The notes beneath the pieces were generated by a model. The model saw only the letters and a list, made by a program, of their open reading frames with translations. It was not told where the DNA came from and made no database searches. A program made the position numbers and the translations under genes. DNA of 64,000 nucleotides from VAZQ01 sp046733355 (GTDB lineage Bacteria; Pseudomonadota; Alphaproteobacteria; Rhizobiales; Xanthobacteraceae), in the NCBI GenBank assembly GCA_046733355.1, contig JBKPOZ010000015.1, forward strand, positions 33,985 to 97,984, in the 5' to 3' direction. Shown in pieces: positions 53,572-61,146 of this stretch. Each line of letters starts with the position of its first letter. The stretch's first letter is position 1.

Positions 53572-54098
53572 CGGCGGGCCTGGGCGGAAGCGCCCGCGGA
53601 CATCACTTCCTGGATCGCCGCCACAATATTCGGGTAGGCGCCGCAACGGCAGATATTGCCGCTCATCAATTCGCGGATCTCCTCGACCCTGCGTGCCCTG
53701 CCTTCCGCGATCAGACCTGCAGCGGAACAGATCTGGCCGGGTGTGCAGTAGCCGCACTGGAATGCGTCATGCTCGATGAACGCCTGCTGCAGCAGATGCA
53801 GCGGATTTCCGTGTGCCAGGCCTTCGATGGTGGTGATCTGCGCGCCCTCCTGCATGACCGCGAGCGCGAGGCATGAATTGATACGGCGGCCATTGACCAG
53901 AACGGTGCACGCGCCGCACTGGCCATGGTCACAGCCCTTCTTGGTGCCGGTGAGATCGAGATGCAGACGTAGCGCGTCGAGCAGCGTCGTCCAGGGCGCG
54001 ATGTTGAGCTTTCGCGCGACGCCGTTCACCTGCAGCGTGAAGACGATCTTCGCGGGGAGCGACAGCGGGTTGCGAGCCGCTGCGGCCGCATCAGTCAT
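53568..54098 (-). CDS. paoA: Aldehyde oxidase, [2Fe-2S] subunit (PaoA-like)
   Basis: The 176-residue iron-sulfur subunit has the two cluster motifs GCDHGQCGACTVLVNG and CGYCTPGQIC ... GNICRCGAY. The E. coli PaoA has a twin-arginine leader that exports the complex; here the N-terminus is MTDAAAAARNPLSLPAKI with no RR motif, so this enzyme appears cytoplasmic. It is the first gene of the paoABC operon. Confidence 0.93.
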   Translation of the reverse strand: MTDAAAAARNPLSLPAKIVFTLQVNGVARKLNIAPWTTLLDALRLHLDLTGTKKGCDHGQCGACTVLVNGRRINSCLALAVMQEGAQITTIEGLAHGNPLHLLQQAFIEHDAFQCGYCTPGQICSAAGLIAEGRARRVEEIRELMSGNICRCGAYPNIVAAIQEVMSAGASAQARR

Positions 54099-54252
54099 GG
54101 CAGCCCTCCAGGCGTCACATCAAATTCAGCCGGCCGGATTGGTTCCAATGTACCGCATCGACCACTCTTGCGCCCGACACGGTGCTGGGCTCTACTTCGC
54201 AAAAAGCGCCAGGGCCGAACTGGCCGTCACAAGTGAGCGAGGGGAGCGCAAG

Positions 54253-55470
54253 ATGCAGCTCGATCCAATTGGACCGAAACACCGCCACATCCTGCTGTTG
54301 CTGTCGGTACTGGCGGGGGCTGCCGCTCCCGCGGTTGGTCAGGCGCAGCACGGTACGCTGACGCCATCACCTCCCGGCGCGGAAGTCTATTTCGTCGACC
54401 TCAAGGACGGGGCTACCGTCCCGTCGAAACTGAAGATTTTTTTCGGGCTGCGGAACATGGGTGTCGCGCCTGCGGGCTCAGATCGTCAAAATTCGGGGCA
54501 CCATCACCTTTTGATTGATACCACGCTGCCGCCGCTCAACCGACCTATTCCCAATGACCCCGAGCATCAGCATTTCGGTGCCGGACAGACCGAAGCGGAA
54601 ATTACGCTCAAGCCTGGGCGACATTCGCTGCAGCTCCTTCTCGGCGACAAAGATCACATTCCGCACATCCCGCCCGTCATGTCGCCGCGCATCTGGGTCA
54701 CCGTCGAGGAAGGGCCGCCAGGAGCCGGCCTGACCGGCGGACCCACGCCCTCGCCTCCCGGGGCCGAAGTTTATTTCATCGACCTCAAGGATGGGGCGAC
54801 CATTTCGCCGGAAACCACGATCCATTTCGGCCTGAAGAACATGGGGCTCGCGCCGGCGGGATCGGATCGCGCAAACTCGGGCCATCATCATTTATTGATC
54901 GACACCGAGCTGCCACCGCTCGACCAGCCCATCCCCAACGATCCCGAGCATCAGCACTTCGGCGCCGGCCAGACGCAGACGAAGGTGCATCTGCAACCCG
55001 GCGAGCATACGCTGCAACTCCTTCTTGGAGACAAGGAACATATTCCGCACACGCCTCCGATCATGTCAGCGCAAATAAAGGTGCGCGTGACAGATCCCTC
55101 GAAGCGCAAACCCGCGCCGGCCGATGCCCGGGTTTATTTCGTCGGCATCGAGGACGGCGCGGTCATTCCGCAGCAGGTCACGCTGCACTTTGGCCTCGAG
55201 AACATGGGCGTGGCGCCGGCCGGCTTCGACAAGCCCAACACCGGTCACCACCACCTGTTGATCGATTCCAAGCTGCCGCCGCTCGATGAGCCGATCCCGA
55301 ACGACCCCCAGCATCTGCATTTCGGAGCGGGACAGACCGAGGCCAACGTCACTCTCCCTCTCGGAAAGCACACGCTGCAGCTCGTGCTCGGCGACGCCGA
55401 TCACGTACCGCACAATCCTCCGGTGATGTCAAAGCCTCTCACCGTAACGGTTACGCGCACCGGCAGGTAA
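54253..55470 (+). CDS. Secreted protein with three tandem DUF4399 domains
   Basis: The 405-residue protein has a signal peptide (LLLLSVLAGAAAPAVGQA) and three near-copies of a domain of about 115 residues (about 37-152, 155-271 and 279-405). Each has the pattern VYF..LKDGA, FGL.NMGVAPAG, GHHHLLID, IPNDPEHQHFGAGQT, and a Leu-rich LGD.DH.PH.PPVMS end. This is the DUF4399 family, normally a single domain. The repeated GHHHLL and EHQHF histidines could bind metal. The first two repeats are most alike. ATG 54253 follows GAGGGGAGC. Confidence 0.85.
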   Translation: MQLDPIGPKHRHILLLLSVLAGAAAPAVGQAQHGTLTPSPPGAEVYFVDLKDGATVPSKLKIFFGLRNMGVAPAGSDRQNSGHHHLLIDTTLPPLNRPIPNDPEHQHFGAGQTEAEITLKPGRHSLQLLLGDKDHIPHIPPVMSPRIWVTVEEGPPGAGLTGGPTPSPPGAEVYFIDLKDGATISPETTIHFGLKNMGLAPAGSDRANSGHHHLLIDTELPPLDQPIPNDPEHQHFGAGQTQTKVHLQPGEHTLQLLLGDKEHIPHTPPIMSAQIKVRVTDPSKRKPAPADARVYFVGIEDGAVIPQQVTLHFGLENMGVAPAGFDKPNTGHHHLLIDSKLPPLDEPIPNDPQHLHFGAGQTEANVTLPLGKHTLQLVLGDADHVPHNPPVMSKPLTVTVTRTGR

Positions 55471-55499
55471 GCGGCGCGACCATGCGCAAAGGAGACGTC

Positions 55500-55808
55500 A
55501 TGAAAAGGATCGCTCTTCCTCTCATTATCGCGGCACTGGCATTCTGCTCGGCAGTGACGCCCGCGCCAGCTGTGGATATGAGCCGGCTCGACATGAACGC
55601 CACACCCACTCTGAACCAAGATCAGGTTCGGCGGGTGCAACAGGCCTTACAGAAGAAAGGTGTTGCACCCGGCCCGGTCGATGGCGTTGTCGGCCCGCTC
55701 ACCAAGGCAGCGGTGCGCAAATTCCAGGACCGCTACGGCATCGATGCGAACGGCGAGATCAACAACCAGACGCTGTTCGCGCTCGGCGAGGCCGATCTCG
55801 CCAGCTGA
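55500..55808 (+). CDS. Small secreted peptidoglycan-binding-domain protein
   Basis: The 102-residue protein has a signal peptide (LPLIIAALAFCSAVTPAPA) and one PG_binding_1 repeat: QDQVRRVQQALQKKGV, GPVDGVVGPLTKAAVRKFQ, INNQTLFALGE. Such domains bind peptidoglycan and are usually attached to a hydrolase; here the domain is alone. ATG 55500 follows AAAGGAGA. It starts 29 bases after the DUF4399 protein and 12 bases before the next gene, so the three may be one operon of exported proteins. Confidence 0.82.
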   Translation: MKRIALPLIIAALAFCSAVTPAPAVDMSRLDMNATPTLNQDQVRRVQQALQKKGVAPGPVDGVVGPLTKAAVRKFQDRYGIDANGEINNQTLFALGEADLAS

Positions 55809-55820
55809 AGGAAAAACGAT

Positions 55821-56420
55821 ATGCCTCGGTTACCGATGTTTGTTAAGGCGGCCGCACTGTCCGCCTTCGCCGTGAATGCCGCGATCGGACAAGCCGCGGG
55901 CGACGGATTCGTGGCATTGTTCGACGGCAAGAACCTCGATCATTGGCAGGGCGACGGCAAGGCGCAGTTCGCCATCGAGGATGGCGCGATTGTTGCCAAA
56001 GGAAAGAAGGACCCGAAGGACATCGCCTATCTGCTCTCGAAAGAGAAATACAAGGACTTTCAGCTTCGCGCCGAGTTTTGGGTGAGCGAGGACGCGAACA
56101 GCGGGATTATGGTTCGCTGCGAGGAGCCGGCAAAAATCGACGCGAAAACCTGCTGCGAGTTCAACATCTTCGATACACGGCCCGATCCGAGCTACGGCAC
56201 CGGCGCGATCGTGTTTTTCGCCGAAGTCGACCCGATGCCGAAGGCGGGCGGCAAATGGAACACCATGGAGATCATCGCCAATGGCCGGGATCTTTCGCTC
56301 ATTTTCAACGGACAGAAGACCGCGCAGACACGCAACGGGCTGCACACCGACGGCTTCATCGCGCTGCAATTCGGCGAAGGCACGGTGAGGTTCCGCAACA
56401 TTGATCTCAAGCGGCTTTAA
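55821..56420 (+). CDS. Secreted DUF1080 (3-keto-disaccharide hydrolase-like) protein
   Basis: The 199-residue protein has a signal peptide (VKAAALSAFAVNAAIGQA) and a concanavalin-like DUF1080 domain: GFVALFDGKNLDHWQGDG, DFQLRAEFWVSEDANSGIM, NTMEIIANGRDLSLIFNG. Related proteins bind or cleave sugars outside the cytoplasm. It is third in the run of exported proteins and ends 14 bases inside the convergent MFS gene. Confidence 0.8.
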   Translation: MPRLPMFVKAAALSAFAVNAAIGQAAGDGFVALFDGKNLDHWQGDGKAQFAIEDGAIVAKGKKDPKDIAYLLSKEKYKDFQLRAEFWVSEDANSGIMVRCEEPAKIDAKTCCEFNIFDTRPDPSYGTGAIVFFAEVDPMPKAGGKWNTMEIIANGRDLSLIFNGQKTAQTRNGLHTDGFIALQFGEGTVRFRNIDLKRL

Positions 56421-57660
56421 GCTGCTGCGCATGCGGATCCGCAACCCTGCGCAGGCGCGGCCATCCAAAACGCAAAAGCAGCCAGACCATGATCAAGACG
56501 TTCGCGAAATTCCAGAACAGGCCGTTGAGGAATGCCGCCTGATAGGAGCCGGTGAGGTCGAACAGGGCGCCCGACATCCAGCCGCCAAGCGCCATCCCGG
56601 ACAGCGTCGCCATCAGGACGAGGCCGACGCGAACGCCTGCCTCCTCGGGCGAGAAATATTCCCGCACAATGACCGGATACATGGCGACGATGCCGCCCTG
56701 GAACAGCCCGAAGAGCGCGGAGATCACGTAAAGCGAGGTCACGCTGTCGAAGAACAAATAGAGCAAAAGCGCGAGCCCCTGCAGCAATGAGCCCAGCAGC
56801 AAGGTTGCCACGCCGCCGATGCGATCGGCAATGAAACCGGAAGCGAGGCGGCTCGGAATGCCGAAGGCGAGCATGAGCGCGAGCATCTGCGCGCCGCGCG
56901 TCGGCCCATAGCCGAGATCCCCGCAATACGCGACGATGTGCACCTGCGGCATCGACATGGCCACGCAGCAGCACAGGCCGGCGAGGCAGAGCACGAGCTG
57001 CAACGCGTTCGGCGAAAGACCGAGCGCGCTCGCTGTGCCGAGAATATCTGCAGATACCAGTACACTGCCCGGAGCGCGCCGTCGCAGCGCGAGGAGAAGG
57101 GGCGGCATCGTAAACGCGCAGAACAGGCCGATACCGATATGCGTCGCGCGCCAGCCGTCCGTCACGATGAAGCGCTCCACCACTGTCGGCCACAGCGTTC
57201 CGGCAACGTAATTGCCGGAGGAGACGATGGCGACGGCAAGCGCACGCCGGGACAGAAACCACTGCGAGGTATCCGCCACGATCGGCCCAAAGGCCGCGGA
57301 GGAGCCCACACCGACGAGCGCGTGCGCGAGCACGAAGAGCGCAAGACTCGGCGCAAGGGCGGCAGCGACATAGCCGAGGCTCAGCGCACCGACGCCGATG
57401 AGACCAGGCGCGAGCATTCCGACGCGATCGGTGAGGCGCCCCAGCACGACTCCTCCGCACGCGAAGCCGACCATAGCGACGGTGAATGCAAGCGACGCTT
57501 CCGCGCGCGTCACCGCGAAGTCCGCCTGCACGGCCGGAAGCGCAACCGGCACCGACCACATGCCGATGCCACCGATGGTCCCGAAGGCGAGCGCGACAAC
57601 GAGCCGCCACCACGCGTAGCGCGAGTCCACGCCCGCGTGCGCTGTGCCGCAAACGAGCAT
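56407..57660 (-). CDS. Major facilitator superfamily transporter
   Basis: The 417-residue protein has twelve hydrophobic segments and MFS motif A (GRLTDRVGML) between helices 2 and 3, with a weaker repeat near SGFIADRIGG. The N-terminus has GIGMWSVPVALPAVQADF, typical of the monocarboxylate/oxalate-type MFS group. The substrate is unknown. It starts 55 bases after the diguanylate cyclase gene in the same direction. It overlaps the end of the DUF1080 gene tail to tail. Confidence 0.88.
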   Translation of the reverse strand: MLVCGTAHAGVDSRYAWWRLVVALAFGTIGGIGMWSVPVALPAVQADFAVTRAEASLAFTVAMVGFACGGVVLGRLTDRVGMLAPGLIGVGALSLGYVAAALAPSLALFVLAHALVGVGSSAAFGPIVADTSQWFLSRRALAVAIVSSGNYVAGTLWPTVVERFIVTDGWRATHIGIGLFCAFTMPPLLLALRRRAPGSVLVSADILGTASALGLSPNALQLVLCLAGLCCCVAMSMPQVHIVAYCGDLGYGPTRGAQMLALMLAFGIPSRLASGFIADRIGGVATLLLGSLLQGLALLLYLFFDSVTSLYVISALFGLFQGGIVAMYPVIVREYFSPEEAGVRVGLVLMATLSGMALGGWMSGALFDLTGSYQAAFLNGLFWNFANVLIMVWLLLRFGWPRLRRVADPHAQQLKAA

Positions 57661-57715
57661 GTCTGCTTAATGCTTGCGCGCGCGGCTGCGGTCAACACAG
57701 CCGGATGCACGACAG

Positions 57716-58610
57716 CTATTCGGCAGCGGCCGCTATTTTTTCGATCATTTCTCTCGCCAGCCCCACCCGATTGCGGCCGGAGCGTTTTGCCTCGTAAAGC
57801 GCCTGGTCTAATTGCCGGCACAAGGTTTCGATCCCTGACGTTCGCGCCGTCGCGGCCGCGACGCCGATGCTTATGGTGATGCGGAGCTTTTCGCCTGCAA
57901 TGTCGCACTCACAGGCCTGAACCTGCTGGCGAACGCGTTGCGCCGTGGCAAGCGCTGCTTCCTTGCCGGTTTCCGGGAGAAGAATGGCGAATTCCTCCCC
58001 ACCCATGCGTGCAACCACATCGGAGGCGCGTTTCGCCGAGGTTGGCGACGGACCGCAATACGCGGTCACCCGCCTCGTGCCCGAACGTGTCGTTAACGAG
58101 CTTGAAATGATCTATATCGATGACGCACACAGACAGTGGCCGCATGTATCGCTGCGAACGCGCGAGCTCTGCACGGGCGAGGATTTCGAATTGCCGCCGA
58201 TTGGTCAGACCGGTCAGCGGATCGATTGCAGCCAGTATTTTCAGCTCGCTCGTGCGCTGCTCAGATCTGGCCCACTCGCGCACTGCCTCCGGTAACCAGT
58301 GATAGAGCAATAAGCCCAGAACGACGCTGCCGGCCACGACATTCATGATCTTGGGCACGAGCAGCAGTGCCGGTTGTCCGAGCACCGAAACAATGCCGTT
58401 CGCGAAGAATCCATATTGGCCCCCGAAATACACGCCGAAGTAGACGTTCTCGAAAATGTTGCGGAACGCATCGATGCCCACCACGAAAAGGAGCAATCGC
58501 GTAATACCAAACGTCTTTGGATTGCGCGCGAAGAAAAAAATGACGCTGGACAGGACGGCCGCCCAAAGCGCCACGATAACCCAGTAGATCGCTGCCGCCG
58601 CAAACGACAT
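57716..58610 (-). pseudogene. Membrane diguanylate cyclase (GGDEF), split by a frameshift
   Basis: The first part (58610 to about 58040) has four to five membrane segments and the start of a GGDEF domain: DPLTGLTNRRQFE, VIDIDHFKLVNDTFGHEAGDRVL. The second (to 57716) resumes with ASDVVARMGGEEFAILLPET, carrying the GGEEF active site, and ends with DQALYEAKRSGRN. The break near 58043 fits one inserted base (GG in CTCGGCG). If repaired, the protein is about 295 residues and makes cyclic di-GMP. As written it is inactive. Confidence 0.82.
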
Positions 58611-58861
58611 TGCCGGCGCAGTCTACCGGAACGGTCCGGCAGATTACTGAATCAGCAAAATCGGAGTTACCGAAGTCATTAGGAAGTCACGCGCGAGCTC
58701 GTTTCTCGCATCATTGCGGGCTTGACCGATAATGCATCATTTTCGGGAACGAAGTTTTCTTGACGTATGCGCGGATCAAGCCGGGCATGACAAGGGTCGA
58801 GGATAACCACTGCTGCTGCTGGAATCTGGCTTGCCGGCCGTGGCTGCGAAGCAGCGAAAGC

Positions 58862-58912
58862 TGGTGGGTGCGACAGGGATCGAACCTGTGACCCCTACCA
58901 TGTCAAGGTAGC
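58862..58912 (-). tRNA. 3' fragment of tRNA-Val(GAC), island attachment site
   Basis: On the minus strand the anticodon arm CTACC TTGACAT GGTAG (anticodon GAC), variable loop, T-arm CACAGGTTCGATCCCTGT and acceptor 3' strand CGCACCCACCA are intact. The D-arm and the 5' acceptor strand are missing, so this is not a working gene. It lies 163 bases from an integrase and marks the edge of an integrated element. The intact tRNA should be at the other end, beyond the window. Confidence 0.85.
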
Positions 58913-59074
58913 GACCAACGATTGCTGCTGATGGATCGGGTTTGTGGGACCTTGCGAAACCCCCGTAAAAGCCTATTTCTTTCATTGCGGCCTTATGTTC
59001 TAGTTTGCTAGAAATTGCCACGTCTTGGTAGCTACATGGTAGCTATCTAATTTCGACGCCTAAAAAGCGGGTCA

Positions 59075-60385
59075 ATGTCAGGAAGGAATCGACTCGGTCT
59101 GCGCGATGTGCGGGCGCTCCAACCCGGCGAGATCATCTGGGATGGCGCAGTGCCCGGGTTTGGTGCCCGCCGGCAAAGGGGCGCTGCTATCGCGTACATC
59201 CTGAAATACCGGACAGGGGAGGGGCGTCAGCGATGGCATACGATCGGCCGTCATGGCGCACCTTGGACGCCAGACATGGCGCGAGCGAAGGCGCAGGAGC
59301 TGCTTGGCGACGTCGCCCGGGACCGTGACCCCGCCGCCGAGAAGCAAGCCCGGCGCAAAGCAACAACTGTCGCCGATCTTTGCGACCTGTACCTCGTCGA
59401 CGCACTGGCCGGCCGCGTGCTCAAGCGCAGCGGCGTGGCGAAAAAAGCCAGCACGCTGGAGATCGACAAGGGGCGCATTGAACGTCACATCAAGCCGCTC
59501 CTTGGCACCCATGCGGTAGCCGCCATCACACGGCGCGACGTAGAGCGGTTCCTGCACGATATTGCAGAAGGTAAGACCAAGGCACGGATCAAGACTAAGG
59601 CGCGCGGGCTCGCGCGAGTGAGGGGCGGTAAAACGGCAGCCAATCGGAGCGTTGGGCTCCTCGGCGCCATTTTTACCTATGCCGTGCGGCACGGCATGCG
59701 GCCGGACAATCCGGTACACGGCCTACAGCGCTTCGCCGACGTCAAACGTGAGCGGCGGCTGTCTGACGAAGAGTACTCCCGGCTCGGTGCCGCGCTTTGC
59801 CAGGCAGCGGATGCGCATGTCTGGCCGGCCGCCGTTGCTGCCATACGGTTCCTGGCGTTGACCGGCTGGCGCCGCAGCGAGGTGCTAGGGCTGCGCTGGT
59901 CGGAAATCGATGTTGGTCGTCGCACAGCTACGCTCGGCAGTACGAAATCTGGCCGCTCGTTACGCCCCCTCTCTCGCGGCGCCTGCGATGTGCTGCGCGC
60001 GATGCGTGAGGCACTGTCAAGCGGAGGCGATCTTGTGTTCCCAGCGACCCGCGGCGAGGGGACAATGGACGGTTTCAGGAAGTTTTGGTTGCGGATCGCT
60101 AAGCTCGGAGGCCTGCCAGCAGACATAACCCCGCACGTCCTGCGGCATAGCTTTGCCAGCCTTGCCGCTGACTTGGGGTATTCGGAGCCCACTATTGCCT
60201 CGTTGGTCGGGCACGCAGGTCGATCGGTTACATCGAGATACGTGCACGCCGCCGATGCCGTACTGCTTGCCGCTGCGGACGCCGTCGCGGACAAGGCTGC
60301 GGAGCTATTGCAGGAGGGTAAGCCAGGAAAAAAGCGAGCGCGGCATCACCGTCCGGCCACGCGACAGCAACGAACCGGGGGATAA
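59075..60385 (+). CDS. Tyrosine-type site-specific integrase
   Basis: The 436-residue recombinase has an N-terminal arm-binding (DUF4102-like) domain (GAVPGFGARRQRGAAIAYIL), a SAM-like core-binding domain, and a C-terminal catalytic domain. The catalytic residues are in place: Arg in LTGWRRSEV (about 266), HVLRH with His 354 and Arg 357, His 380 in VGHAG, and the nucleophile Tyr 389 in SRYVH. It is the first gene inside the element next to the tRNA-Val fragment and is the likely enzyme for its integration. Confidence 0.95.
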   Translation: MSGRNRLGLRDVRALQPGEIIWDGAVPGFGARRQRGAAIAYILKYRTGEGRQRWHTIGRHGAPWTPDMARAKAQELLGDVARDRDPAAEKQARRKATTVADLCDLYLVDALAGRVLKRSGVAKKASTLEIDKGRIERHIKPLLGTHAVAAITRRDVERFLHDIAEGKTKARIKTKARGLARVRGGKTAANRSVGLLGAIFTYAVRHGMRPDNPVHGLQRFADVKRERRLSDEEYSRLGAALCQAADAHVWPAAVAAIRFLALTGWRRSEVLGLRWSEIDVGRRTATLGSTKSGRSLRPLSRGACDVLRAMREALSSGGDLVFPATRGEGTMDGFRKFWLRIAKLGGLPADITPHVLRHSFASLAADLGYSEPTIASLVGHAGRSVTSRYVHAADAVLLAAADAVADKAAELLQEGKPGKKRARHHRPATRQQRTGG

Positions 60386-60387
60386 GC

Positions 60388-60819
60388 TTGGTCGTCCGCA
60401 TCTATTCAGGTGGCGTGGAGAAGCCGGTGGAACGCGCGGTGCGCGCTCTGTGCGAAACCCGGAAAACAGCTAAGGGATTGAACGGGAAACGCATTTCCCT
60501 GGACGATGCTATAGTGGAGGGCTTAGTAAACGCGATGGTTTATGCGGCGTCGCATAGTGCCAGCGGCCCAATAAGTAACCGCGCTACTGGCCGGGGTGCG
60601 CCACCTGATAATGCGCGGATAGTCTTGGCGCACGACGTAGTCTGTGCCTGCAAGGAACTGGGAATATCGCCCGGTTTGCGTTTCGCGCCACCATCGAGCT
60701 TTGCCGTTGATCTTTTCGCTGCCGTCGCACCCCTGATTTGGCCGGAGTCGCACACGAGCACCCTAAACCCACGTAAGACTTTCGAGCGGATGAAGCGTGC
60801 TAAGATTCAGCGGAATTAG
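60388..60819 (+). CDS. Hypothetical island protein
   Basis: The 143-residue protein starts at TTG 60388, preceded by CCGGGGGA and two bases after the integrase stop, so it is probably translated with it. The sequence has no motif I recognise; it contains NGKRISLDDAIVEGLVNAMV and a mixed C-terminus ending FERMKRAKIQRN. It is not membrane-bound and has no signal. A role in the element's mobility or control is possible but unproven. Confidence 0.6.
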   Translation: MVVRIYSGGVEKPVERAVRALCETRKTAKGLNGKRISLDDAIVEGLVNAMVYAASHSASGPISNRATGRGAPPDNARIVLAHDVVCACKELGISPGLRFAPPSSFAVDLFAAVAPLIWPESHTSTLNPRKTFERMKRAKIQRN

Positions 60820-60879
60820 GTGCATCGTCTGTAGTTGAGAACTGACGCACTATCGCGGGGTAAGGAAGGAACTCCCGCG

Positions 60880-61146
60880 ATGTCAAGCAATTCTGAGGCC
60901 CTGCCTCACTCAACTCTCCTCCGGCGGAAGCGGTGCGCTGAAGCGCTATTGGCGCATGGATTTCCGGTCGCCGAAAAGACGCTCGCTACCAAGGCCAGCA
61001 GAGGTGGGGGGCCTCCTTATCATAAATTTGGGCGAGTCGTGCTCTACCGGTGGGGCGAAGTGCTGTCGTGGGCGGAAGCGCAGTTGAGCTGCCCTGTTCG
61101 GTCGTCTTCCGAATGGGACACCGTTCCTAACAGGAATGAGCCGTGA
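60880..61146 (+). CDS. AlpA/excisionase-like DNA-binding protein
   Basis: The 88-residue protein has a winged-helix excisionase pattern: STLLRRKRCAEALLAHGFPV, EKTLATKASRGGGPPYHKFG, RVVLYRWGEVLSWAEAQL. The GGPPYHKFGR..LYRW segment is the recognition/wing part of the MerR-like AlpA group, which in islands directs excision or activates the integrase. ATG 60880 follows AAGGAAGGA. It overlaps the next gene by four bases (GTGA). Confidence 0.8.
   Translation: MSSNSEALPHSTLLRRKRCAEALLAHGFPVAEKTLATKASRGGGPPYHKFGRVVLYRWGEVLSWAEAQLSCPVRSSSEWDTVPNRNEP

Noticed and set aside
56417..57652. 411-residue minus-strand frame almost coextensive with the MFS gene
   Set aside because: It is the same strand in another phase, dominated by Arg/Ala/His; the alternate phase gives a normal twelve-helix MFS protein.
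58776..59021. Small minus-strand frame containing VGVTGSIPVAP
   Set aside because: This peptide string is the translation of the tRNA 3' fragment and is a familiar artefact at tRNA attachment sites, not a gene.
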